From a virus, in IMG/VR virus record IMGVR_UViG_3300008448_000246, positions 1 through 38,516 of that record: a stretch of DNA of 38,516 nucleotides, one strand, 5' to 3'. A program made the translations under genes and the position numbers. Each line of letters opens with the position of its first letter. Position 1 is the first letter of the stretch. The notes beneath the pieces were generated by a model. The model made no database searches, was not told the origin of the DNA, and was given only the letters and a program-made list of their open reading frames with translations. Of the stretch, positions 4,554 to 14,200 are shown in pieces.

Positions 4554-5152
4554 TGTATTTACTAGAATGTGATGACGAATGGAATCATATACATTCTAAA
4601 GACCTTTGGGTTTACAATAAATTATTTTTAGCTCGGGTTTTGGGTTATACTTGTGGTCCTGCGGGAACTACAGTACCAAAACCCGATTTTTATATTGTAC
4701 GCCCGTCTTTTAATTTATTCGGTATGAGTCGTTTTGCTCGTAAAGAATGGATTGAAAAGAGAACTGATGATATGCACCCATCAGAATTCTGGTGCGAAAT
4801 CTTCGAAGGTGAACATTTAAGTGTGGATTTCCATCATGAGCAACAAGATTTAACAATATTGGGTACAAAGGACAAAGAGGATCCAATCTACAAATGGTCT
4901 AAATGGGAAAAAATAGATAAAAAAGTTGATTTTCCAAATATTTTAAAAAATTTAAATGGAAATTATGAATGGATTAACTGCGAATTCATTGGTGGGCAAT
5001 TAATAGAAGTTCAATTTCGTAGAAATCCTAATTTTAGGTATGGAAATTCCGTTGCAATACCAATTTGGGGAGAACAAACAGAAGAAAGTACTGGAGAATA
5101 TCAATTTATTAAAGATGAAAGTTATGAACGTAAGGGTTTTTGGATTAAATAA
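4553..5152 (+). CDS. Hypothetical protein, 199 aa
   Basis: Starts at the TAATG overlap with the preceding gene. It contains alternating hydrophobic and aromatic strands (WVYNKLFLARVLGYTCGPAG), a segment PDFYIVRPSFNLFGMSRFARKEWI, and a C-terminal part rich in charged residues (YGNSVAIPIWGEQTEE). The IVRPxxNLxGM stretch faintly recalls the first half of ATP-grasp enzymes, but no glycine-rich loop or metal triad can be pointed out, so no function is claimed. The gene sits in a short operon between the glycosyltransferase-like gene and speD. A late-promoter-like octamer overlaps its stop codon. Confidence 0.65.
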   Translation: MYLLECDDEWNHIHSKDLWVYNKLFLARVLGYTCGPAGTTVPKPDFYIVRPSFNLFGMSRFARKEWIEKRTDDMHPSEFWCEIFEGEHLSVDFHHEQQDLTILGTKDKEDPIYKWSKWEKIDKKVDFPNILKNLNGNYEWINCEFIGGQLIEVQFRRNPNFRYGNSVAIPIWGEQTEESTGEYQFIKDESYERKGFWIK

Positions 5153-5155
5153 ATA
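5148..5155 (+). promoter_or_regulatory. Late-promoter-like octamer AATAAATA before speD
   Basis: It matches NATAAATA, the T4-type late promoter form reported in cyanophages, and lies 37 bp upstream of the speD ATG. It overlaps the stop of the upstream gene. It is a single short motif, so chance is possible in AT-rich DNA. Confidence 0.4.
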
Positions 5156-5191
5156 GATTTTTTATAAAACTTTGAGTTGGAACAGTATTCA

Positions 5192-5518
5192 ATGGGTAAG
5201 CACCTGCTCTTAGAGGTGTATGATGTTCAATTTGACCTAATCAATGACGTAAATTCTCTACAAAACGTTATGATTAGGGGCATAGAACGTGCAAAGATGA
5301 CGATTTTAAATACATTTTCACACTGTTTCCTGCCACAGGGGTGTACAGTTGTAATTGCACTGGCTGAAAGTCATGTTTCTTGTCATACTTGGCCAGAAAA
5401 TGGGTGCTTGGCAGTAGATGTTTATACTTGTGGTGAGGGAAATCCTCGTTTGATCGCATTAGAAATTCTAAAATACTTAGATTCAGACTCTTACTCACTT
5501 AGAGAACTCGATCGTTAA
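5192..5518 (+). CDS. speD: S-adenosylmethionine decarboxylase proenzyme, 108 aa
   Basis: Decarboxylates S-adenosylmethionine to supply the aminopropyl donor for spermidine synthesis. The ATG at 5192 (MGKHLLLEVYDV) is preferred to an in-frame TTG at 5177. The family signature L-A-E-S-H-V-S-x-H-T-W-P-E is at 57-69 and D-V-Y-T-C-G at 76-81. The self-cleavage bond is Glu59-Ser60, with Ser60 becoming the pyruvoyl group; His65 and Cys80 are the expected catalytic residues. These are three less than Ser63, His68 and Cys83 of the Thermotoga enzyme, so spacing is fully conserved. It is a short, prokaryotic class 1B-type enzyme, full length and apparently functional. It is a known cyanophage auxiliary metabolic gene. 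Here it is flanked by structural genes and behind a late-type octamer, so it is likely expressed late. Confidence 0.95.
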   Translation: MGKHLLLEVYDVQFDLINDVNSLQNVMIRGIERAKMTILNTFSHCFLPQGCTVVIALAESHVSCHTWPENGCLAVDVYTCGEGNPRLIALEILKYLDSDSYSLRELDR

Positions 5519-5526
5519 ATAGAAAT

Positions 5527-5546
5527 AAGGAGATAGCAACCTCCTT
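5527..5546 (+). other. Stem-loop AAGGAG/CTCCTT
   Basis: A 6-bp perfect stem with an 8-nt loop, 8 bp after the speD stop. It could shield an AAGGAG ribosome-binding-like sequence or mark a transcript end. No T-run follows directly. Confidence 0.4.
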
Positions 5547-5556
5547 TATAAAAGTT

Positions 5557-5578
5557 CTGTTTTATTCAATTAAAACAG
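5557..5578 (+). other. Stem-loop CTGTTTTA/TAAAACAG before a start codon
   Basis: A perfect 8-bp stem with a 6-nt loop, ending directly in CAGGAG, the likely ribosome binding site of the gene at 5587. The right arm touches the GGAG, so folding may modulate initiation. Confidence 0.45.
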
Positions 5579-5586
5579 GAGCTAAA

Positions 5587-5841
5587 ATGTCAAATTTACC
5601 CGTCGATAGAGACGAAAATTACATGTACCAAATGTGGGGTACAAAAAAATTAGCAACAGATTATACACCTCTTGAAGAAAAAAAAGTTATTCAAGAAATA
5701 ATGCATGATGATATTGGTAAAAAACATCATTTGAAAGAACAATCTAATCTACATCAACAGATTCGCAATGATGAAGACTACGATGATTGGGAATATGGAA
5801 CAGAACCATCATACGGATCTCCCTGGAATCAACATAAATAA
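5587..5841 (+). CDS. Small acidic hypothetical protein, 84 aa
   Basis: ATG at 5587 with a good ribosome binding site (AGGAGCTAAA) just after a hairpin. The product is hydrophilic and charged: MSNLPVDRDENYMYQMWGTKK, then a helix (PLEEKKVIQEIMHDDIGKKHHLKEQ) and a very acidic tyrosine-rich tail (NDEDYDDWEYGTEP). No domain is recognised. It lies between speD and gp25 in the same orientation. The absence of hydrophobic segments argues for a soluble, partly disordered protein. Confidence 0.65.
   Translation: MSNLPVDRDENYMYQMWGTKKLATDYTPLEEKKVIQEIMHDDIGKKHHLKEQSNLHQQIRNDEDYDDWEYGTEPSYGSPWNQHK
5833..5840 (+). promoter_or_regulatory. Late-promoter-like octamer CATAAATA before gp25
   Basis: It matches NATAAATA and sits 22 bp upstream of the gp25 ATG, across the end of the preceding gene. 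This is the expected place for a late promoter of the baseplate operon. Confidence 0.45.
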
Positions 5842-5861
5842 ATAAAGAAATTTTATGTCCG

Positions 5862-6263
5862 ATGGCAGTAACAAGGATATCTAGGTCATTTAAAGATATT
5901 AGTTTATCCTTCGTTCCACATCCTGTGACTAAGGATTTACCTGTATTAAAAAATCAATCAGCAATTATTCGTTCTATCCGTAATTTGGTAGAAACAATAC
6001 CTAATGAAAGATTTTTTAATACATTGTTAGGATCAGATGTACGTTCAAGTTTATTTGATTTTGTCGATTCTGCTACAGCATCTATCATTCAAGATCAAAT
6101 ATTAAATGTCGTATCAAACTATGAACCAAGAGTTGAAAATCTAACTGTTGAAGTAAATCCAAGTCCAGATACAAACACATTTGATGTTTCTGTTATTTTT
6201 GATATCATTGGACAAGAAGTTCCGACACAACAATTTACTTTCATCTTAGAGGCAACAAGATAA
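5862..6263 (+). CDS. 25: Baseplate wedge subunit gp25
   Basis: T4 gp25-like wedge protein, which joins gp6 and gp53 at the inner baseplate and helps start sheath polymerisation. The 133-aa length equals the T4 protein (132 aa). The conserved EPR triad is at residues 88-90 (NYEPRVENLTVEV), following the helix DSATASIIQDQI, as in gp25 and the type VI secretion protein TssE. The start (MAVTRISRSFKDISLSF) is the second of two close ATG codons; the ATG at 5855 opens only nine codons in another frame. It is followed after one base by gp6, its structural partner, which supports the call. Confidence 0.93.
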   Translation: MAVTRISRSFKDISLSFVPHPVTKDLPVLKNQSAIIRSIRNLVETIPNERFFNTLLGSDVRSSLFDFVDSATASIIQDQILNVVSNYEPRVENLTVEVNPSPDTNTFDVSVIFDIIGQEVPTQQFTFILEATR

Positions 6264-6264
6264 A

Positions 6265-8199
6265 ATGCCTTTTACTAAGTTTACTAATTTAGACTTTGAT
6301 CAAATAAAGACCTCTATTAAGTCATATCTTCGTGCAAATTCTAATTTCACGGATTTTGATTTTGAGGGGTCTAATTTTTCAGTATTAATTGATACTTTAG
6401 CATACAACACTTACATTACTGCTTTTAACTCAAATATGGTTGCCAATGAGTCTTTTATAGACTCAGCAACTCTAAGAGAAAATGTAGTAGCGTTGGCAAG
6501 AAATATTGGATATGTTCCTCGCTCCAGGTCTGCAGCTAGTGCTACAGTATCATTTCCAGTTTCAATAAGTCCAAAGAGCCTCAATCCTACAGTATATTCA
6601 TCAACTGTTACTTTGCAGGCAGGATTGGTGTGTACTGGATCAGCATCGGGAAGTTCATATCTATTTTCCATACCAGATAATACAACTGCATTAGTTGTAA
6701 ATGGTGTGGCAACTTTTGAAAATTTAACAATAAGGCAGGGTACATTTTTAAAAAAAACATTTATTGTTAATGGATCTTTAGATCAAAGGTTTATCTTAGA
6801 TAACTCATATATCGATACATCGACAATTAGAGTATATGTTAAGGGTGCAAGTGATTCTGGATTAGGTAGACCATATTCACTTGTTGATAATATTTTCCAG
6901 GTTAATTCCTCTTCAGAGATTTTCTTGATTCAGGAAATTGTAGACGAAAAATATGAGATTCTTTTTGGCGATGGTCTTATTGGAAAAAAACTTGAAAATG
7001 GTTCTATCATAACAGTATCTTATATTACAACTGATGGAAAAGACGGTAATGGTGCAAATGTCTTTTCTTTTGCTGGAACCCTTAAAGATTCGTCAGATGC
7101 TATAGTAATACCAACAAATACAATTTCAGTAACAACTGAAAAAAGTGCTCAGAATGGATCTGATATCGAATCAATTGATTCGATTAAGAATTTTGCTCCA
7201 AGACTTTATTCATCTCAATATAGGGCTGTAACTGCATCTGATTATGAATCAATTATAAAATCAAAAATTTATGCAGAAACAGAATCAGTATCTGTAGTTG
7301 GTGGTGAAGAATTGAGTCCACCACAATTTGGAAAAGTTTTTATCAGCATAAAACCAAAAAATGGAACTTATGTTTCTGATTTTGATAAGCAGCAAATAAA
7401 AAATAAACTTAAATTATATACAGTCACTGGAATTAGTCCAGAAATAATAGATCTAAAAATACTTTATGTTGAGATAGACTCTGCAGTTTACTACAATTCT
7501 TCTTTAGTTGATAGCATTGATTCTTTAAAATCAAGAGTTATAAATTCTTTGAATTTATATTCGCAGTCTACAGATCTCAATGCTTTTGGATCTAGGTTTA
7601 AATATAGTAAAGTTTTACAGACAATAGATAAAACTGATAACGCTATTACATCTAACATCACAAAAGTAATTGTTAGAAGAGATCTAAAAGTAAAAATCAA
7701 TGGTTTAACTGCATATGAACTTTGTTATGGTAACAAATTTCATGTAAATTCTGCCGGAAAAAATATTAAATCAACTGGTTTTAATATTCTAAATGAACCA
7801 GACACCGTGTACTTTACCGATACTCCAAATCCCGATTTAAAAACAGGAATTTTGTCAATTGTAAAAATTGATTCCCAAGCAACAGATGTATCTAAGGCGA
7901 TAAAAGTTATTGTTCAATCGGCAGGAACCATAGATTATGAAAAAGGAGAAATTAAAATAGGAGCAGTTATCATTACATCAACATCTTTACCTCAAGATAT
8001 CATTGAAATACAAGCATTTCCTGAGTCAAATGATATTATCGGATTAAAAGACCTTTATCTGTCTTTTAGCGTTTCCAGAAGTAAAATAAATATGGTTAAG
8101 GATGTAATTGCATCTGGTGATGATATATCTGGAGTTGTATTTTCTAAAGATGATTATTATAGATCTAGCTATTCAAACGGAGAATTAACGAGGTCGTAA
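6265..8199 (+). CDS. 6: Baseplate wedge subunit gp6
   Basis: gp6-like wedge protein that forms the inner ring of the baseplate together with gp7, gp25 and gp53. The length (644 aa) is close to T4 gp6 (660 aa). The N-terminus (FTKFTNLDFDQIKTSIKSYL, then DFDFEGSNFSVLIDTLAYNTY) is the helical wedge-core region shared with gpJ-like baseplate proteins. The central part has the motif EKYEILFGDGLIGKKLENGS, characteristic of this superfamily. It follows gp25 after one base and precedes the giant gene by two bases, so translation is likely coupled. Confidence 0.9.
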   Translation: MPFTKFTNLDFDQIKTSIKSYLRANSNFTDFDFEGSNFSVLIDTLAYNTYITAFNSNMVANESFIDSATLRENVVALARNIGYVPRSRSAASATVSFPVSISPKSLNPTVYSSTVTLQAGLVCTGSASGSSYLFSIPDNTTALVVNGVATFENLTIRQGTFLKKTFIVNGSLDQRFILDNSYIDTSTIRVYVKGASDSGLGRPYSLVDNIFQVNSSSEIFLIQEIVDEKYEILFGDGLIGKKLENGSIITVSYITTDGKDGNGANVFSFAGTLKDSSDAIVIPTNTISVTTEKSAQNGSDIESIDSIKNFAPRLYSSQYRAVTASDYESIIKSKIYAETESVSVVGGEELSPPQFGKVFISIKPKNGTYVSDFDKQQIKNKLKLYTVTGISPEIIDLKILYVEIDSAVYYNSSLVDSIDSLKSRVINSLNLYSQSTDLNAFGSRFKYSKVLQTIDKTDNAITSNITKVIVRRDLKVKINGLTAYELCYGNKFHVNSAGKNIKSTGFNILNEPDTVYFTDTPNPDLKTGILSIVKIDSQATDVSKAIKVIVQSAGTIDYEKGEIKIGAVIITSTSLPQDIIEIQAFPESNDIIGLKDLYLSFSVSRSKINMVKDVIASGDDISGVVFSKDDYYRSSYSNGELTRS

Positions 8200-8201
8200 A
8201 T

Positions 8202-11200
8202 ATGATAGAAACTGGTTTTGAGTATAGAGTAAAGATTCAACAAGTAGTTGAGAATCAACTTCCAGAATTTATTGTCGATGAAAATCCTACTGCCGTAGAA
8301 TTTTTTAAACAATATTACGTCTCGCAAGAATATCAAGGTGGAACTGTTGATATCGCAGAGAATTTAGATCAATATTTAAAATTAGACAATTTAACACCTG
8401 ATGTAATAGTTGGATTTACTACACTTTCCAACAATGTAAGCTCGAGTTCGGATATAATTCAAGTATCAAGTACTAAGGGATTTCCCCAAAGTTATGGATT
8501 ATTAAAAATTGACGATGAAATAATTACATATACTGGATTAACAACAAATACTTTTACTGGTTGTATTCGCGGATTTTGTGGTATTACAACTTATAATGAT
8601 GTTTTAAATCCTGGAGAGTTAGTTTTTTCGGAAAGTTCTGCATCCGAACATTCTGAATTATCACCTGTTCAAAACTTAAGTTCTTTATTCTTAAAAGAAT
8701 TTTATAAAAAGATTAAATATTCTTTAACACCAGGATTAGAGAATAAAGATTTTGTTTCTGAATTGAATGTTGGAAACTTTATAAAAGAAGCAAGAACTCT
8801 TTATCAATCAAAAGGAACTTCCGAATCATTTAGAATTTTATTCAAGATATTATTCAATGAATCTCCAAGAATTGTTGATCTGGAAAAATTTACAATTAAA
8901 CCTTCATATGCAACTTTTGTAAGAAGGGATGTAGTTGTTGCAGAAGTAATTTCTGGTGACCCATTAAATCTAAAAGGTCAAACAATATTTAAAACAACAG
9001 ATCCCAATACGTCAGCATCAGTTTCTGAAGTTGAATTAATTAGAAGAAAGGGTAAGTCATATTATAAATTACTACTTTTTGTGGGATATGACGATTCTGC
9101 TCCTACAATTACCGGAACATTTAATATTACAGGATCTACTAAGAATATAGACTACGTTTCTGCAGGTAGTTCCAGTATAATAGTTGATTCTACAATTGGA
9201 TTTCCTGATAGTGGAATAGTTTATACTGATAACAATACCATAGTTTATGGCAGTAAAAGTATTAACCAATTTTTCGAATGCTCTGGCATAAACGTTGGTA
9301 TTACTACAGCAGAAACAATATATTCAGAAGAAACATATTATGGATATGAAGATGGCAATACTGATAATAAAGTTGTAATTAGAATTTCTGGAGTTTTGTC
9401 CGAATTTGAAGCAGATCAATCAAGTACAACAGCATTAAGTATAGGTGAACAGATATATGTAAAAAATATTGGTGAAAAAATTAAAAATCCATCTTCAAAT
9501 AAAACATATAAAGAAATCTTTGCAAATAGTTGGATTTACAATACAAGCTCAAGATATTACATAGACACATTTGCCCCAGCCTCAACTCCAAACGGCACTC
9601 CTGTAACTACCAACCAATGTATTTTGGCAAGTTCTATTGACAAGTCAAGTTTGAAGGTGGGAGATTCTATTGATGTTCTTAATAGAGATTCTCAAACAAT
9701 AATTAAATCTAATATCAAAATTACTGCGATTAATGGAAATCAAATAACAACTAATTCATCATTTACCTTAACTAAGGGATCAAGTTATGATATTAGAAGA
9801 AGAATTAAGACTGCAAGTAGTTCGGTTGTTCCTCTTCAATTTAATAAAATAACATCAGATATTCAAAATGTATATAATGGTAATGATGATTACATTTATG
9901 TGGCATCAAATTCTTTCCCATCTTATACCATATCTAAAAAGATTTTTTCATATAATATAGTTAACGTTACAGACTTTGATTCGGAAACAGGAACTTATTC
10001 CACGTTAGTTTTTTCCCAACAAGTTTCTTTCTTAACTGGAAGCGAAGTATACTATACACATACAGATTCTCCCATAGAATCACTGAGTGAGGGTATATAT
10101 TATGTTCAAGTTTTGCCCGGAAATACACAGGTTAAATTATATGCTTCTAGATCTGTAATAGGTTCTTCAAACTATTTAACTTTTGGACAAGTTCTATCTG
10201 GAACTCATACTTTAACTTTAAATTCTCAAAGAGAAAGGATACTTTCTCCACAAAAAATATTAAGAAAGTTTCCATTATCTGTAAATTATGATACCGGAGA
10301 TCAGGAGATTGATTTCACTGAACCTGGTCCTGTAGGAATGTTGATTAATGGTGTTGAAATTTATGGATATAAATCTGAAAGTAAAGTTTATTATGGTCCA
10401 ATAGAATCGGTAAATGTTTTAAATGGTGGGACTGATTATGATGTAGTTAATCCACCCATACTGAATGTTTCTTCAGGCATAGCTTCAGTACGTCCTATTG
10501 TTAGTGGAAAAGTTGAAAGAATTTTTGTTGACCCTCAAGAATTTGACGTTGATGTCATAGTCTCTATTGCTATTACTGGTGGAAATGGTAAAGGAGCTTC
10601 ATTCGATCCTATTTTGGAGAGAAGACGGAGAGAAATTTCTTTTGATGCAAGATTATTAACAGATGAAGGTGGTGTTGATGTTGTTAATGATACGATAACA
10701 TTTTTGAATAATCATGGATTAATCAATGGACAACCAATAACTTACAGACCAGGATCGAATCAACCTCTAGGCGTAGCAACATTTTTAGGTGGAGATTCTA
10801 TTCAACCAGGCAATTTCCTAAAAGAAGAAACAGTTTACTATACAAAATTTATTAGTGATACAACAATTCAACTTTATCCTTCACTAAATGACTATAAGAT
10901 AGGAATTAATACGATTGGATTTTCGACCGCAGGAACTTCTGGTATACACAAATTTGCAACCGAACCAAGAAAAACCTTAACAGAAATTAAGGTAGTTGAT
11001 TCTGGAAGTGGATATACCAATAGAAAATTGAGCGTTCTCAGATCTGGAATATCCACCGTAGAGAATATAGTCTTATTCAATAATCATGGATTTAATGATG
11101 GAGATATAATTGTATATTCAAATACTGCTATTGGATCTTCAGTTGCTAGTCCTCTTTCCGGATTAACTACGACAAAACAATATTATGTTCTCAAATTAGA

Positions 11201-14200
11201 CAACAACAGATTTCAGTTAGCTGATGCTGGGATAGGAGCAACAACAACAATAAATTATCTTAGAAGAAAACCAGTAAGCTTTGGATCAACTGGAAATGGA
11301 TACCACAATTTCGCTTATCCAGATATAAGTTTAAAGGTAGACTACACTGCTGTTGGATTAGGTAGTACTCAATTTAGGGGATCTATATCAGCAACTCCTG
11401 TAGTAAAAGGTAGTATTATTGGAGCTTATACAATTAATTCTGGAATTGGTTATGGTTCAACAATAATAGATTATCACTTAAAACCAACAATTAATGTAAT
11501 AACTGGAAAAAATGCAGAAATTAGAGCAGTTGTTACAAATGGGTCAATAACAGATGTTTCTATTTCATATGGGGGTTTGGACTATTATTCAACCCCCACA
11601 ATAGAGATTACTGGTACGGGAAATGGTGCCATTTTAAAACCAGTAATTACTAACTACAGATTAACCGATGTTGTAATTATAAATGGTGGAAGTGGATACG
11701 ATAGTGCTACAAAATTAAAAGTGGTTTCTTCTGGAAAAAATGTAGCATTTGATCCTCAAGTAAGATCAATCACTATTAATAATAATATTGTAAATGATGA
11801 TATCACAGATAATCTTACATCTGCTAACGAATTAATAGTTTCTTCATATGAAAACTTACAATATGGAATATGTGGATATTCTGGTATAGTTCAAACTGAA
11901 TTTAATGATCTCGGAACAGCACATTCTCCAATAATTGGGTGGGCTTATGATGGAAATCCAATATATGGTGCCTATGGATATTCAGATCCTCAAAACAAAA
12001 ACTCAACTATTAAAAAATTAGTTTCTGGATATACTGCAAGTTTATCTAATATAGCAAATAGACCATCTGGATTTAATCTTGGATTTTTTATAGATGATTA
12101 TACCTTTACTGGAGGTGGAGATTTAGATCCATCAAATGGAAGATTTTGCGTTACCCCAGAATTTCCAGAAGGAGTTTATGCATATTTTGCAACTTCTGTT
12201 GTAGATGCTAATAATAATAAAGTGGGAAGTTTTCCATACTTTATTGGTGATAGGTATAAATCAAAATTTATTCAAGAAAACAAAACATTAAATCAGTCCA
12301 TAGATTTCAATAATTCAGGACTCATTCGAAATACATTCCCATACAAAGTTTCAGATCCATATGCAAATAATGACTTTTTAATCGAATCAAATGAGATTTT
12401 ATCACAAACAACAATTATTGAATCAGTAACTTCTGGATCTGTAGAAGGCATTTCAATCATTTCTTCTGGAGATGATTACAAAGTTGGGGATAATATTGTA
12501 TTTGATAACACAGATACTGGTGGTGGGGGATTGATTGCAGAAGTATCTAACATTAAAGGAGAAGAAATTACTCAAATAGATACTTCTACTTTGTCATATA
12601 ATAGTGCAGAATTTACTTGGAATAATGACGATTCAATTAGTGTAAAAATATCACCAAAACACGACTTAAAAAATCTTGATTATGTGAATATATCTGGATT
12701 TTCTACTTCACTTAGTTCTTTAAATGGATTTTATCAAGTTGGTATAAATTCATATACAACTGTCCTCATTCAGGAAGTTCCGGAATATCAACTTTCAGGA
12801 TTTGTCACAGATATTATTTTATCTACTTTACCACAAAGACTTTCTATAGGTAGTAGCATTGGTATTGGTACAGAAACTCTATCTATTTTAAATATCTTTG
12901 AATCTCAAAATATTCTTAGAGTTAGGAGAGGAACAACAGGAACTTCACATACAGCAGGTAAAATAGTTTACTTCAATCCTGACAGATTTACTTTTAACAA
13001 AAAAGTTGGATCATTTAAATCCATCGAGAAAAAGATAGTTTATTTTAATCCAGTATTTTCTGTGGGGGTAGGTACAACATCCGGCACCAGCACAACTGTC
13101 GATTATAATATTGGATTAACAACTAATCAGACTGTACAAATCCCATCCCAATCAATTTACTTACCGAATCACCCATTTGAAACTAATGATAGGGTTATTT
13201 TAAGAAGAGTATCTAGTGCTTCTTCAATTACAGTTCTTAATTATGGTGTTGGAATAGTATCCACTACATTCGAATTAATAGCAGGACTTGCTAGAACAGC
13301 ATTTGTAATTAAAAGATCTCCAGATTACATTGGTCTCGTGACTAGTGTTGGATTAGTGACTTCTACAAATGGATTGTATTTTGTTAATAATGGATCCAAT
13401 GATTACGAATATTCGATAGAAACAACATTGGATAACATAGTTGGAACTGTAGAAAGAATTACTTCAAATGTATCAGTATCAACTTCTCATAATTTGTCAA
13501 CCGGTGATCAAATAAGTTTATCAATTAAACCAAATATTACTGTTGGAATAGGAACCTCTGGTTCTATCCGAATACAAAGAGATCCACTTTCTGGTTATAT
13601 TTTAGTAAATCCGATTTTATTTGGATCATCATCTGTTAATACAACAAATGATACTTTTACTTTGGCGAATCATAATTTAAATACTGGAGATAAAGTAAAA
13701 TATACAGCAACCACACCAGCTGGTGGATTGACCAACAATATATTCTATTTTGTTTACAAACTAGACAATAATAGAATTAAAATATCAGAAACTATAGAAG
13801 ATGTTTTATCGGATCCTCCAATTACTATAGACATTACCAGTGCTGGTAGTGCAGGTGCAACATCGCAAAGTTTTTCATTAGTTAATCCACAATTAGTAGC
13901 AATAAAGAACAACAATCTTTTGTTTAATTTGAGAGACTCTTCTCTAAATGGATATCAATTTCAATTATTCTACGATCCTGCATTTAAAAATAGATTTGTT
14001 TCTGCTGGAGGAACTAGTGTATTCTCAACTTCTGGCGTTGGAACTCCAGGAATATCTACAAATGCTTCTTTACAACTCAATTTCAGTGAAAATGTTCCAA
14101 CCAAGTTATACTATGCTTTAAGTAAAACTGGATTTATCAGTACTGCAGATGTTTCTGTCAAAAATTATTCACAAATTAATTTTATTGATAGCTATTACAA

